Source: Atrichornis clamosus
Taxonomy: Eukaryota; Chordata; Aves; Passeriformes; Menuridae
NCBI GenBank assembly: GCA_013400975.1
Contig: WBMZ01005355.1
Coordinates: 124,001 to 188,000 of the forward strand
Length of the DNA: 64,000 nucleotides
Direction of reading: 5' to 3'
Positions 45,481 through 58,972 of the stretch are shown here, piece after piece. The notes beneath the pieces were generated by a model, which worked only from the letters and a program-made list of their open reading frames with translations, was not told the origin of the DNA and made no database searches. A program made the translations under genes and the position numbers. The number at the start of each line of letters is the position of its first letter. Position 1 is the stretch's first letter.

Positions 45481-47469
45481 CTTGATTAAAAAGCTGGGGA
45501 AGACCAAAGAGAATAATTTCTTTCCCTTAAGGACAGACTCTAGTACTCTTAGTCAAAAAAAACCACAACCACTTTTAATCATAGGTTTTTAACCATCAAA
45601 ACAAAAGAAAACAAATTTCTTAAATACCTGGGAAGTATGAACAACAGTTTCATTACGTGGAATTTCTACTAATTTCAGCTTCAATGTATTGCTTCAAAAG
45701 CTCATGTTTGAGAGATGGAAAGAATGTGCATCTTATCTCATTAAAGAAATAATTTAGCAAATGCAGTTTGTATTGATTATTCAGGGCATCAAAAATCCCA
45801 GCTGACACGGTGCACTATGAAGTCTGAGGTGAGTGGTAGTTTTAGAAAAACACAGGAGAGACGGGGAGAGAATTTATCGAAATCTCGATACATTTCCAAG
45901 AAACAAACATGAACAAGAGTCTGAGCTCGTGCTCTAATTGCATCTGCAAATTCTGTCATTTCTTGGAGATGACTGAATAAAGTTTTAATCATAAACCTGT
46001 ATTTTTAATGGAACCGCCAAAGACAGCGTCTCTACTAAGCATTTGGAACCCACATACTGAGCCATGAGTCATCCAAGTTACGAGCAGTGAGCTCCTTTGT
46101 CTTCCCCAACTCAGGCACTGCAGGAGAGAAATTATGATGCTGGATGCAAGGACTTTTGCACTCTGAAATTCAGTGTACGGGTTAGCAGCTACAAGGGGAT
46201 GTTTTCAGAAGATGCTGCAGAGAAAAGCAGCTTCCAGAAATACCAGAGTGGCTGTAAAAGCAGCCTAGGTGGTGTTTTTAATCAAACAGCAGCCTAAAGC
46301 TCCCGCCTGGCTCAATATACCTGACAGGATATTTTCTGTTCAGCCTCACAGAAGTGATGCCAGCTAATGTTAAAGGAGACACTACCAACACTCTTCTTCA
46401 CAGGTCTCATACACAGTTTATTAAATCTTTCACCTAGAATTTTCAGATAATGAAATTCTCACGATAAACCAGAAATTTGACACCTTTATAACAGTTCTGT
46501 CAATTTTTAACAGTTTGCTTATACTATCTCCTAGAAAGTTCTTTCTTTCATAGGAAAAACACGTCTCTGGCTAGACCCCGCTGCTTCATTTCAACTGGAA
46601 ACTAGTGGCCAAAGGATATCATGTTCTTCTCAACATCCCCGTAAAATTCTATCACTGGGTCAACACCAAAAACTCTGAATGTTCCTTGAGACTAATAATG
46701 CAACCCAAGCAGGAGTGACAGTGGGGGGGAACACATGGGCCATGAAACCCAGAATATTGTGTCATATCCCTGTTTGAGTTAAGAGGAAAGTCACAGCTCG
46801 CAGACAAGGCACAGAAAGAAGCCACAAAAGTTTACAAGGACACAAACTACAGTTCTCTTTAATAAAAACTACTACTGTTGACTTCTGCAATTAGAAAGTC
46901 ACAGGGAGCTACAGAACAAAAATGTCCTCATTTAGCACAACAAAGAAAGAATAAAAAATAAAAGTAATGCTTTCATAAGAAAAAAAAATAATGAATATCT
47001 CGTGCAAAAAGAAATCAGAAAGGTCATGAGGAAAACAAAGAAACTTTTAAATGTGTTTATATACATAAAGAAACACAATTAGGACTAAGTTATTTCTTGA
47101 CTTTTTTTTTTTACCCAGGCACATCATCCAGGAAATAATATTGGTTGCTTGCTTGACCATATATCCGGGTGTGTAGAGGCAATAAAGATCCCAATCGTGC
47201 ACCCTGAACACATCCTCACACAATTGACTTCCTCAGGACTGGGCCCTGTGTTTTCACACCCACCCAAGGACACGAGCAAAGCACGGCACTGAAATAATGA
47301 GTTTTTCCATGTGAGAAAACAGAGGCCCTGCCCCATTTCCAGATCCAGCTCAGCCCACGGCACCACCAGTAACCCTCAGTGCCAGACTGGTTTTACTGGG
47401 AGGGAAGCAGCAGGATTAGACCGGGCCGGTGCCTGGCAGCCAAGTGACTCAGAGCCTGAGGTGTGCACA
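45481..47469. other. Unique non-coding sequence
   Basis: No gene or repeat family recognised. The block at about 45690-46010 resembles conserved non-coding DNA by eye only. Confidence 0.45.
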
Positions 47470-47692
47470 AGATGCAACGGGGGAAATTCCAACAAGATAC
47501 CACGAAAAATATTTTCCTGGTGAAGGAGGTCGAACAGCAGAACAGGGATGCTCTGCCCTTGGGGATGTCCCAGCTCTAACCAGACAGGACCTTGGGCAAA
47601 CCAACAAAACTCCAAAGCTGATCCAAGTTAGATGTTGATCCAGAGGTCCCTTCCACCTCCATTTATCTTTGCTTCTGTTCCATATCACAGTT
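47470..47692 (+). mobile_element. Old CR1 LINE fragment, sense (tentative)
   Basis: Weak but ordered similarity to CR1 3' ends in sense direction: AAATATTTTCCTGGTGAAGG, GGTCGAACAGCAGAACAGGG (consensus like GGTCAAACACTGGAACAGG), CAGGACCTTGGGCAAACC and, best, GATCCAGAGGTCCCTTCCAC near the end. The terminal ATTCTGTG repeat is lost. Open frames on both strands here (60 to 80 codons) are shadows. Confidence 0.5.
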
Positions 47693-50600
47693 TCATGGAA
47701 AAGTGAAAGGTGGGGATGGGGGAAAACAATTCACTCTCAAAATACTCTGCAGCTTTAAAGCAGAGTGATGCAAAAGGTCAGATTTTTAGATGGGGAAAGA
47801 AATGTCATGTTCTACTTTCGTTACCACCCACTGTAACTTTACCGTTGACTGATATTCGCAAATAATATGAAGTGTGAGATAAAAGCTTTATCTTGGGCTT
47901 CTGCTGACAGTGCTGCCTGTACTCCTTGCTTATCTGTTAATTAGAGATGATGGCAATAGCACAATACTACAGCTCAGTTGTAATCTTAGATCATTCACCA
48001 TCTCCCTTACCAGTGTGTAACAGCATTTCTTGTGATAGTGCATAAAATGTCTAAAAATGTCAGAAAACAGTCGTGACTGGACACAGTGAAGAGTTCATCG
48101 TGCTGCAGCTGATTTGAGAGTGCTGTGGTGTATGATCCTCATCAGCATGAGGATAAGGAAGAAGATAAACCCCTGGGCAGCGGGGTCAGGCACCACTAGC
48201 AGGGCACCTGTGTGGCTTTTGGGCAGCAACACCTCTCAGCTATCCCGGGAATGCTGCATTTTGTGCTCGTCCTCAGCCTCAGTTTTAACTTCTAAATTGC
48301 TGTCATTAGTGAGGACTGGGGGAGCGTGTCACCCATAAACCACAGGTCTAAGCTGCCATAAACCCGTGAGCTGCTCCAAACAGTCCCACACTCAGCACTT
48401 GCAAGAAGTGCCAAAACTTAAAACTATGCCCAGAGCACAACCACGCTGCTTCAGTCAACTCAGAAAGGGGAAATCTTTGAACACGGACAAACCCAGAGCT
48501 ATCAGGAGGCCACGGCAATGACACTGCAACACCAACAGTCAGCAGAAAGATTCATTCTCCTTCCACACAGATTTCTATAGATTACAACTTCCACACATAA
48601 AAGGTGTCATTACATGTTACTTTTTGTGGTATTGACATTCCAGCCAAGCATGGCACGGCCTGATGTAGCTGCAAGCAACATAATTGTCTTGTTTGCTTTT
48701 GTCCCTGTTCCCATTACTTTCACCATAACATTTACACTTAAGAGACATTAGGGGATGAAAAATATCCAGTTGTAATTCAAGCATAAAAAAACCCCTACAA
48801 AAACATTCATAAGACAGTAAGACTGCCTGATACCCATAAGGACATACACCATATTCTTGACAACAGAACTACATAAAAAAGACAGCAATTATTTTCTTTT
48901 CCAAAAGAAATGCAAAATCTGCCTGCAATTTAAAAAGGACACGTGCCAGCGTCCTCCTGTTTCCAGTTTTTCATACTTATATCTTCACAGAAAGGTCTTA
49001 ATCGTGCTAGAAAAATATATCAGGGAAAATGAATACATCTGAATAGTGCAAATGCTACCATGATTGATTGTAGTAACTCTGCAACTAAGGAACCTGAGCA
49101 AAATACATCTTTTAGGACAGATTTAAATGACTGCAGCAATATCAAATTCAATACCTTTGAACTAGCAAGCTCAGGAAGCAGCATATTTGTTTCTGCAGAG
49201 GAGGGGAACTCAGTTTTAGTTGCAAAACCCACTTGAGAGACTGCACAAAGGCTGGGCTGCCAAGCCCTGTGTCATCCTGGCTTTATTGGCAGCAGAAGTT
49301 TAAACCTGGGGTACTTCCACTCTTTGCAGCACATCCCCAAGGCTCCATGAAGACAGCATGGAATTACTTCCATGTGTTCCCAGCTCTCAGCCAACGAGGA
49401 ATTCCCTGTAAGAATGGGACTTCTTGCAAAGCTGCTGTTAGGGACACACCAAATCCATTTACTGGACCCCAGGCGTGGTGTTCAGTGTCTTGCACATCTG
49501 AGCTCAGTACCAGGAATTCAGCAGTGCATGAAAAGCTGTGCAATGCAGAACTAACAGAAACCAGATGTTCTGGAAGTCAATGAGAAGTGAGTTAATTTAG
49601 AGAGAGAGAGAGAAAGCATGGTGTCCTCTGAAAGGTTTCTCTCAAGAGAAAAAAGTGAGATATAAGGGAAAGCTGGGGATCAGTTACATGACCTGATGCA
49701 CCTTAAAGGTAACTTGCCTTCCTGAAATGTCCTGCTGTCATTAAAGCTGCTCCCATTCTCAGGACTTCTGCTTGGCCAAAAAAGTGTTTGGTTTCAAGTA
49801 TTTTGAATTCTGTTAGTTAAGATCTGTTCCAAGCAGTGAAAAACAGTTACTTCAGATACCATGCTTCCATTTCATCTCAATAGCTTGAGAAGTCAATGCT
49901 CTACTTTCTTAAATTAAACAGGTATGGTAATAACTAAAAAAAAACTGCTGAGTCTAAAAATTTGGTCAATGTTTCTCAGAAAAGCTAAACAGGACAAGAG
50001 AAATCTACACAGATATTACACATAATGCTAATTTTAAAGAGGCAACACAATCTTAAATAATGTAGAACTCTTCAATTAGGCAAGGAATAAATCTTCACAG
50101 AACATTAAAAACTTTTAAGAATTTTTTAGATCACTTCAACTTTCCTGACTAGCTGATGATTAGTACCTATTTCAAGCTCCAAACACAATTGTGATTATAC
50201 AACTACATGGGTAGCTTGAACAAAGAAACAACTCCACTCCCTGACCTCCCTATCTCATGTCACAACACATTTTCTTATTTTCACCTCAGTCTACTCATTT
50301 TTTCTCAGTTCATTTTTCAAACAGCTAAAGAAATAATGATGAAAGAGGAAGATCAATCAACATGTTTGTATTTTATTACACTGGCTTTCGGGTTTGAAAC
50401 ACAAATGGCTCAAAAAGATATCAGTTCTTATTTTCTGTTTAACAAATAATGATTTCTCTCTGCATCACTAATGGGGCCTGAAATTAAAATGGATTTTTAG
50501 TTGAGCTCCTGTTCATACTCCTGTGTCATCATCAATACCAGGCTCACTCTAGGAACAAGATTTATCTCAGCTATCCATTACAGGGAGGCAAGCTGCTTAT

Positions 50601-50865
50601 AAAAAGCACCAGGCATATTCCCAGGAGTCCCACAAACAGAGCCAAACATCAGGGTTACATAAAGCTTGAGATTCTCTAGGACTTCACTCATTAGATTTAT
50701 AAACCTAAAAATAGGTCAGCCTTGGAGTCAATCAACCTCAGCTCCTGAACGCAGAGGCTGAGCGCTGCAATTGGGGTTAAATCCTCGTTTAGGTCGAGTT
50801 TCTCTAAAATACCTGAAGAACTTTGTAAGCACTCAAGGTAAGCCCTCAAACCCACTCCTGCACAG
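47693..50865. other. Unique non-coding sequence
   Basis: No gene or repeat family recognised. A GAGA-type purine microsatellite of about 14 bases is at 49600-49614. A 116-codon plus frame at 49233-49583 has no recognised features. Confidence 0.45.
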
Positions 50866-50952
50866 GAGAACTTGAGCACCTTTGCAAGTGATGCTGCAGC
50901 TCTGCTGCAAATTGCTGCCAAGCCTTCCACGAGAGCAGACACTTTCCTGCAG
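50866..50952 (+). other. Candidate exon E (speculative), plus strand
   Basis: An 87-base (29-codon) open stretch lies between CACTCCTGCACAG| and CTGCAG|GTGAGT, a strong donor. The peptide begins ENLSTFASDAAALLQIAAK and is alanine-rich. Phase is 0 at both ends. On the opposite strand just beside it, 50697-50850 encodes a leucine-spaced stretch (LEKLDLNEDLTPIAAL) that looks superficially like a leucine-rich repeat. I recognise neither protein; both could be chance. Confidence 0.15.
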
Positions 50953-52316
50953 GTGAGTAAAATACAATACCTCGCCCCAGGCCAGCTGCACAAGGTGTGG
51001 AATTCAGACACTGAGCCAAGGGAAAGGGTTTGTATCCAGGTAGTTCACTTTTTCCCCTGAGTCCTCTCTTTCACTGCTGGAAGAGATACAGGGGAATTAT
51101 TTTTCAAGTACCACATCATCTGAGTTTTTGAAAACAGCAGAGTACATAAAGGATGGGAGTGTCTGCACCTCCCTAAATGAAGAGCTCTTAAAAAAAAAAT
51201 GTATCTGTTCCTTGAATCAAGTAAATAAACTGGGGGGGAAAAGCTCCAGCAAACTGCTTAAATCCTATCAGTGCTTTTTGCACAAATAAGAGGATCTTCA
51301 AACAACCACTCTCCTCCCTCCCCCCACATCTATAATTTAGCAATGAGAGCACTCCTTTCTTTATACCTAGGGGGATATGCTCACTTTAGGTCTATTTGGC
51401 ATGTGAAAATGAAAGGACTGAAAAAAATCAGCAAGAAAACATCAAAGCTGAATTAAGGAGCATGCAGTATTCTAATGAATATGAAATGACTTCAAATAGG
51501 GGCTTTCAACACCTTCTGTGCGTGCTTTTTACAAGCTTATGACACATTTATGCCCCAAATTGTCCTACAAATTAAGGAAGGTTCTTATCTTGCTTAGAAG
51601 ACCTGAAAGCAATCAGTAAAGAGACAAATATATGCAGCTTTTACCTGCCTACAAGGCTGTTAAATTCTCTTAATAACCAGTGCAATCATTCCAGAAAAAG
51701 TCTACACAGCAACACAACAACAAAAGAAAAAGTAAAATTATACAAATAAGAAAGGTTTATCAGAAAGCAGAACACACATTAAAGGAGCAGACATTCTAAA
51801 ATCATGCAGATTGTCCAGTATTGTTCCCAATGGCCTGATTTTAAGGAATTTAATCCAGGACATACCTCCTTTCTCAAAAAGAGATTGATTAGGTTAATGC
51901 AAGGATAGCTCCACAGCTGTTAAGAGCACATCCTTTGAAAGCATATCATAAAATGAAACTGATTTTACAGGGGCCAACTATTTTACCAATAATGTCTAAC
52001 ATTCTCCATCAAACTAAGCAGTTTATCATGGGATTACAAGGAGATTACTGAAATACATCATACAAAAAGAAAACCCCTCCAAAACAGATTTTGACACAGC
52101 CTGTAAGGAGGCAAAACATACAAAATCTGGTAAAAACCTAAGACCTCATGCTTGTCTTCATACCATCATATTTTTATATTTTCACTAAAGTAGCAGCTTC
52201 TATACATTATTATAATAATAAGGGTTTAATTTCAATTCATTTTTTTCTCATATCATCTGCACTTACTAGATCAGTATAAACTTATTGGCTGAACAGAGCA
52301 AAATCCTACTTAATGA
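50953..52316. other. Unique non-coding sequence
   Basis: AT-rich, nothing recognised. Confidence 0.5.
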
Positions 52317-52395
52317 GGAACAGAGGACTGAAAGGAACCTCCAAGGGTAATTGAATCCAGCTCCTTGCTCCTGCTGGCAACCATGGCCATTTTTT
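52317..52395 (-). mobile_element. Old CR1 LINE fragment, antisense (tentative)
   Basis: CAGAGGACTGAAAGGAACC, TCCAAGGGTAATTG and AATCCAGCTCCTTGCTCCTGC follow the order of a reverse-complement CR1 terminus (consensus like GAAAGGGACCTCCAAGGGTCATCGAGTCCAGC). Short and diverged; the far edge is unclear. Confidence 0.55.
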
Positions 52396-53980
52396 TTGGA
52401 AGGTCATATTGAAATCACTTGGTTTCTTGGTCTGCTAATCTCTTCACAAAGCTATTCCTGGACAACTGTCTTCCAGCAGCCAGAAGATCAGCAGTTTTCA
52501 CCCTAATCTTATTAAGAACAAGTATACGATTATTTGTCCTCAAATTAACACACAATCGCCGTCACTAGATGCAAGCACTCCCGAGATAAAAACGTCACTG
52601 GCAGCTCTGTAAGTGAGAAAGAAAAAGGTACATGGTGGAAAGAAAAAGCTCATCAGTGCCGAAATAACAGGCTGGGTTTTAAATGTTCAGCAGTTGCCTT
52701 CAATATTCAGTGAAAATGAATCTTCAGGAGCAGCTCCGGCAGTCAGAGCCCAGCCACGACAACAGCAGCAAAGCAGGCAGGATGGGAGCAAGAGGTGCTG
52801 CCACCAGAAAGGTGATTTATCAATCTGAAAGAGCAAAACGTCCAGAACTTCTCTTCAAAATAATTAGAGGCTAATGAGTTCCCCATTAACAATTTTTTTC
52901 TTTCTTTTTAGGATGGCAGAACGTGGTGAAAAGTCTAGAGCACATCATCTAAGGGACTTGAGGGTTTGCAACAGTGTCAGGGACACTCAGCTGAGAATAA
53001 CCTTGGTTACAGAACTTTATCCCGCATAGGCAGACGGCACTGGAGAGACTTTTTGGTTGGAAACCTCTCCATTTATTATGCTTGGTTAGTCAACATTTGT
53101 TGACTGAAGTAACTCTGACCATGCAGGTTCCTACATAAATTACCAAATAATGCAAAATACACCCATAATTGAAGTGGTTGGGAGCACCAACACCTTCCCC
53201 TCATTTAAATTCATGCTTTTTTAAATACCAAAAATGCTGTCACATACTTCAGCTTCACATACTTCAGCTTCCTCCATTTAAAACTTCCTGTATTAGACAC
53301 TGGCATTGATTTCTACTCATATTTAACAGTGAAAACTACAAAGATAACAATAAAGTTTTCTAATTTAACACTGTCTCAAGTCTTCTTACATCATATATTT
53401 AAAGATATTAATAGAGGCCCTAAAAATAAGCACCACACAGAACAGCCAGGAGAGATACCTAATACTCAACAAAACGCAGTCAAGGGGATGAGCACTGTGG
53501 CTATTTTTAGAAGAATAAAATTTTCTTTTATATAGGAGTTTAAAGACTAATTAATTTTGTGGAAATTAATGAAATGAAAAGGTTGAAAATAAAGTCCATC
53601 AGACATGTTACAGCTGGTTACACCTCACCTCCCTGGCAGGTGCCACTCAAGGAAGAGAGCACTGGTTTTGGCATCACTCATTCTAAATATTTGCTGCATT
53701 TAAATTGAGGAAAATAAATTAGTTACAATTAAAATTAAAATATTGTAACATAATATAAATAATGTTTCAGTATTCCACTTCCAAAAAACCAGTGGCTCAT
53801 CACCAAAATCACACACAGGAAGTCTTACAAACATGTTAAGGCTTTGATGTTATTTAAAATTAAAACAAAGAATCAAGAAATGAATTTATATATTTATCAG
53901 AACCTACAATATTTGGGGAAAAATGTAAAAGTTCCTTCTAATGTGCCTTAAGTTTGATTACATCAAGATTTCAAATCAAT
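52396..53980. other. Unique non-coding sequence
   Basis: Nothing recognised. A strong acceptor-like sequence (TTTTTTTCTTTCTTTTTAG at 52895-52913) has no convincing open exon or donor after it. Confidence 0.45.
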
Positions 53981-54056
53981 CACAGAATCACAGAACGAGA
54001 GAATGGTTTGGGTTTTAAGGGACCTTAAAGGTCATCTACTTCCACCTCCACTGCCA
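53981..54056 (-). mobile_element. CR1 LINE fragment, antisense
   Basis: CACAGAATCACAGAACGAG, then AATGGTTTGGGTTTTAAGGG, ACCTTAAAGGTCATC and CCACTGCCAT form the terminal ~75 bases of CR1 in reverse complement, closely matching consensus. Extremely 5'-truncated. Confidence 0.92.
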
Positions 54057-57000
54057 TATTTCTATAGTCTAAAAGGCCATAATTACACAATAATTGGGAT
54101 ATTTAAAAAAGCACTGAAAAATACAAAAAAGAGATGACAGCACTTAGTTTAAGCAATTTAACTTCAAAGGCAATGGCTGAGTTTATTCCCTAAATTTGAG
54201 CACCGAATGAAAACTTCAGCTGTGCAATATTCTACCACAATATAGACCATTATTAAGTATGAAGGAGAATACAAAGTTTCAGAAATAATTTGAGGATAAA
54301 GTGAGTTTCAACAATAATTATTTTTTTAATATCTAACTTCCTTGCACTTGAGTTTATGTAAATGACTAAGACAATAAAAAAATAAATCACAGCAGGAACA
54401 AACCCTTAGAACTCTTCCACAGTGTGATGCTATTACAGAAAAAAACCCTATTTCCTTCATTCACACCAGTGTGTAAGCACTGCATTTATTTCAGTTTCTC
54501 AAAATGACTCTTTTCAGATTGTTTTTTGGTAAGAAAAATCCTTTTCCCCTAAACTTTTACATAAGGTCACACAGAGCAAGGTTCAGGGCACGGCTTTTGT
54601 TACCATCACTATTAAACTCAGGATAAGAAATCTTTACATTCTTTGAATTGTCAGTTACAGGATAACTGACCAAAAGGAAAGAAAGGAAAACATTTACATG
54701 AGGAAAACAAAGTCAGGCAGGAGTATTCAAACAATACTCAGAGTGTGCAGTTCAGTCAAATATTTAACAATTTCCAACAACCAACACCCCTGAGAGAGTT
54801 AACAGGAAGGAAACAAAGTGTTTTAAATCGTCTTTTGAATTCCTTCTACAATTTCATGAGTGGAGATGTAACCCTGTAAAACAACCCAGTGAAATCCCCG
54901 AGGAGGAGGAAGCACAGGATGACACACACGGGCAGTGCTGTTTCGGAACTGCACAGAAACCAACACTGAGGCCCAAGGAGAGCTTATCTGGTGCCAAGAT
55001 GAGGCTGGCACCATCAATAGCCCTGAGTTAATTATTCCTAAAGAGCAATAATTAATGTCTGGGGCAGGTGGAGTGCTTTGCTCCACATCTTGCTATGCGA
55101 GATATTCAAAGTCGTGGCACTCAAACCACGAAGGATGAGGAATTCTCCTGACAAGCTGAAAACGGCATGGCCCTAAAGTAAAATCTCAAATCTTTTGAGT
55201 AGATATGAGAAACAAAATAGACTGTCAGTATAATGCTCATTTTTCAGATTTTTACCCATTCCTAAAGGAATAAAAGCAAAGTGGGGACAACAGTGCTCAA
55301 ACCACTCTAAATAGTGCTAAAAAGTGATGTTTTCTGTCCCGGGCATGTTCAGATGCCCCTGGCAGAGCAGCCCACGAAGCAAGTCCTGTGCAGCACATTA
55401 AACCATGTTCCAATAGATACACAGAGTGTGTCAGAGTTTTCCCTACCCTACACGTCACAGAAGTTATCCTTCCTTATAATATATCCATAAGTAAAAGCCT
55501 GTAATGGCATGATATACAAGGAAGGGGTTATTTTTAGCCCAGACCAGCTGACTGTTACAGTGTGATTTGACTGTAATAAAACAAAATTCATCTGATAGTA
55601 AAGCAAGGAAAAAGATGGAGGTCATATGGAATTCCATTGTAAATTGATTTCTAAATATAACTCTAAACAAATGCACTTAATATTGAAAGAAATAAACAAC
55701 TGTTTCAGAATAGATTTCTAACATTTTTTTTTTTTATTACGTGAGAGTGACTGCCAGTGGCGAGACAAAATAATAAAAGCCAAATATCTTGTCATTTACT
55801 AGGTGCATTTTTGATGGAAATTCTGCCATACAAGGCTTTAATGAAATTAAGTAGCACAAACTACATTTCACTCTTTGCTAATGAAAAAATACGAGTAACT
55901 GAAAAAACCCCACAAAACAGCCTTCCTAAAGACTCAGCAAGAACTAGGAAATGCTTCATTCCAGATAAAAATCTGAACAGGGAAAAAATGGTGAAAGAGA
56001 AAACTGAAGTTTTTCAAACACATGCAAAGCAACATCCTGTGGAAGTTCCAGTTTCTTGGAATTCATTCCCTCTCCAAGTGCAGCATTCAGCGTTCTCACA
56101 AGACATGCAAGTGCAAACCCAGCTGTCGGCACGCTCCAGGAGCCACTCCTGTTATCCTAAGAGGATGCCCAGGCAGACTCCCAGCTCTCCTGCTCCTGGC
56201 ACTCTCCCTGTGCCAAGGCTCCTCCCGTTCCCTCTTCCCTGTTTCCTGTGCCTCGTCTCCTCCTCTGAGCTCACAGGAACAACTTTTGCGATGGCGCAAG
56301 CTCGGGGCAGGTCAGCTCCTGCCAGGCACAAATCCCTTCCAGAGTGGGGGAGAGGAGAATTCACCCACACCAGTTTCACCCCACAGCTGCCCGGGGCGGG
56401 GAAGGACAAGCCAAGGCACTGCGGGATGAACTCTGTGCCCTGCTCAGCAGGAGCCTGGCACACAGGCACATCTCCAGGATGAATTGTGTGCTCTCCCTCC
56501 AGCCTGAGAGCTGCTAAACCAGCAAAAAAAAAAAAAAAAAAAAAAATCTGACTCAAATCGAGGTCAAAAGGTGTTCCGGGATGAGAGCAGCAATGTCAGG
56601 GAGCTGAAATACTTCTAGAACTAAGGGTTTATAGCTCTGTTAGATGCTGTGTTTTTAATGTATCTCTGTTTCATTCCATCAGCTTCAAATAAGGAGACAT
56701 CCCGAGGACGGTGATAGCATGCTGGATTTGTTGCTATCTGCAGAAATTAGCTACTATAAATAGTTTTCCCAGGCTTTTTAAGACACAGCTGTACCAAGTT
56801 TCCCCCAGAATCAAAACTGCCAAGACATCGATTCACTGCCTCACTGTCACTTCCACTAAGGTTGTGACAGTATCCCAACACCATCCCTTTTTTTTTTTCT
56901 CCTGAAGATGCCTCGTCACACATTTTAATCTTATTATCTGTAAAGATGGCACACCATCTGCAACAAGCTTTTAAAACACTTCTTCTCCAGAAGCAGAATT

Positions 57001-58972
57001 CAGCGATGATAACGAGATTCTGTTAGCATGACTGGATAAAATTTTACTGTGTTAAAACCATGACCCAAAAAACAGTGCCATGGTTTAGGAGGAGAATTTG
57101 AAATTACAGAAATATAGTACAAATCTCACTCCAACCTCAACATGTGTTCACTACTTCAGCCCTTACACACAACCTGGCAGCTGCAAAGAGGGGTTTTACA
57201 AAGCCAGCGTAGACACCATCAGTACCCACAATAATTTCCAAAAAATCTCAGATTCATATGGATTTCTTAAGTGAAATCCTGCAGTGAGCTAAAAGAGAGG
57301 AAGCAGCACACTGACTTCCCAACCTAAATACATAAAATATTTTAACTATGAAGTCAGAATTTAAATTCACACCTGCCAGGCGAGTGATGAAATGTCAACT
57401 CTGGAGCAGAGAGAAGCTTGGGTCTGGCATGGGCAGGGTTATTGCAGTTACAGAAACTCATCACAGAACGGAATCAGTGTCAGCTAAATTGATGATCTTG
57501 GGAACAGATTACTTGGGAGCAAGCAGCCATTGGGAAAGGTATCCAGGACACATTTATTCTCATTTAAACAACCCTTGAGTCATGGAGTGTCCTGGAGAAG
57601 GCAAAAGAGGTTTAGATGGGAACACACTCCCCATCAGAAAACATAGCTCATTCTTCAGGTGTAACAAGTTATAAAAACAATTCCTCAGGGAAAGCCAAAA
57701 TTAACTGGCTCTGCTTCCAGGCAATGACCTCCTCTACAAAATTCTGCTTGAAAAATTACAAGTTCCCACCGGCCAAAAACTTGCCCCTTATTCTGCAGAA
57801 TAAAGAGCAAGGGCAAACAGGGGAGAAGCTCTGCTCAAGCAGCCCTGTACAGACAGATCACTGCACCACAGCTCGGAATTGCAGGGTTCTGTTCTTGTTC
57901 TGACTCATCCCTTTAACATTCACACTCCTCAGGACCAGGATCTCGTGAAGCATAAATACGTCTTTGCACAGGACTTTGTACCACAGTGATGAAAAACAAA
58001 ACAAAAACAAGTCCTGTCTCACCTATTTATCTCACATCCTCAATCCTGACAATTAGTGCAACCCAAGCACTGCTGATTATCACCATTTTGCAGGTGGAGA
58101 CAATATTAGTCTAACATGCAAATAAGACTCAATGTAATTCCATTTTTCATGTTTTGGAGGGCTTTAAATCAATGACAGAAATGCAGAAAGTTGTCTAAAA
58201 ACAGCATTTAGAAAAGCCAGACACATTTTTAATTTGAATACCATGAGCATGTTATGATCTGCAGGTCCTTGTGTGAAGAGACAGCCTGAGGGTGTGCAGA
58301 CACAGGTTAATTAACAAAACTAGAACATGTGGATTGCTGATAAATTTCTGTCTTTTAAACGTATCAGCAATCTATAAATAAAAAATTGTGTTATCAAAGA
58401 TCTTGGTAACTTCTCAAGAGACAGCATGCAATTTTTTTTTAACCCTAAAATCACCCACCATCTTCACAAATGGCTTTTTTCATAAAACTAATCTGGAAAC
58501 ACAGAATTTTAAATAACACCTTGGTTTAGTGCATTATTTCAGAAAAAGCCTGAAGTCTCCCATCAACAGAGCACCCATTTTGGACACAGCTGTTTTGAAG
58601 TTGAGCAAGCTTGGACATTTTACGTTGTTCAAAAGAATTTCTGTGGAAACTGATCTCATGAAATAACTTAACAAAAAGATCTACAGAGAGAGGTTTTCAT
58701 ACCCCAACTCAATTTGAAAGCAATTCACATTTAAAACCATTTAAAAACTGACTAATTTAGAACTATTATGCAGGTACTACATGTGTTAAATAATAACCAG
58801 TGTTCTACCTCTCCTAAAACCAAAGTCCAAAATGTGCATGCGCAGATAGATTTATTTTTTTTTCCTATTTTCAGTCTGAAATTATTGCAGGCTTCATTAC
58901 CAAGAGCGCTGAAAGAAAGTGATGCTTTATCCTGTGCTAACAATTAATCCAGAACTCATTCTCTTCCTTCAG
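54057..58972. other. Unique non-coding sequence containing the longest open frame
   Basis: AT-rich until about 56030, then GC-rich to 56520. A 241-codon plus-strand frame (55757-56482) crosses both compositions, has no recognised domain or signal sequence, and is followed 41 bases later by an A-run. Overlapping frames of 135 and 134 codons on both strands in the GC-rich half suggest stop-poor chance sequence. The rest of the stretch holds no recognised repeat or gene. Confidence 0.45.
56524..56546. repeat. Poly-A tract (23 A)
   Basis: Longest homopolymer in the window. It directly follows a GC-rich stretch; no AATAAA signal is seen in the preceding 40 bases. Confidence 0.97.

Noticed and set aside
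52895..53030. Terminal exon after the TTTTTTTCTTTCTTTTTAG acceptor
   Set aside because: Two of three frames stop within about 13 codons and the third gives a short peptide with no recognisable features and no clear polyadenylation signal.
55757..56482. 241-codon frame as an ordinary coding gene
   Set aside because: No domain, no splice context and a sharp composition change inside it. Kept only as a retrocopy question in the findings.
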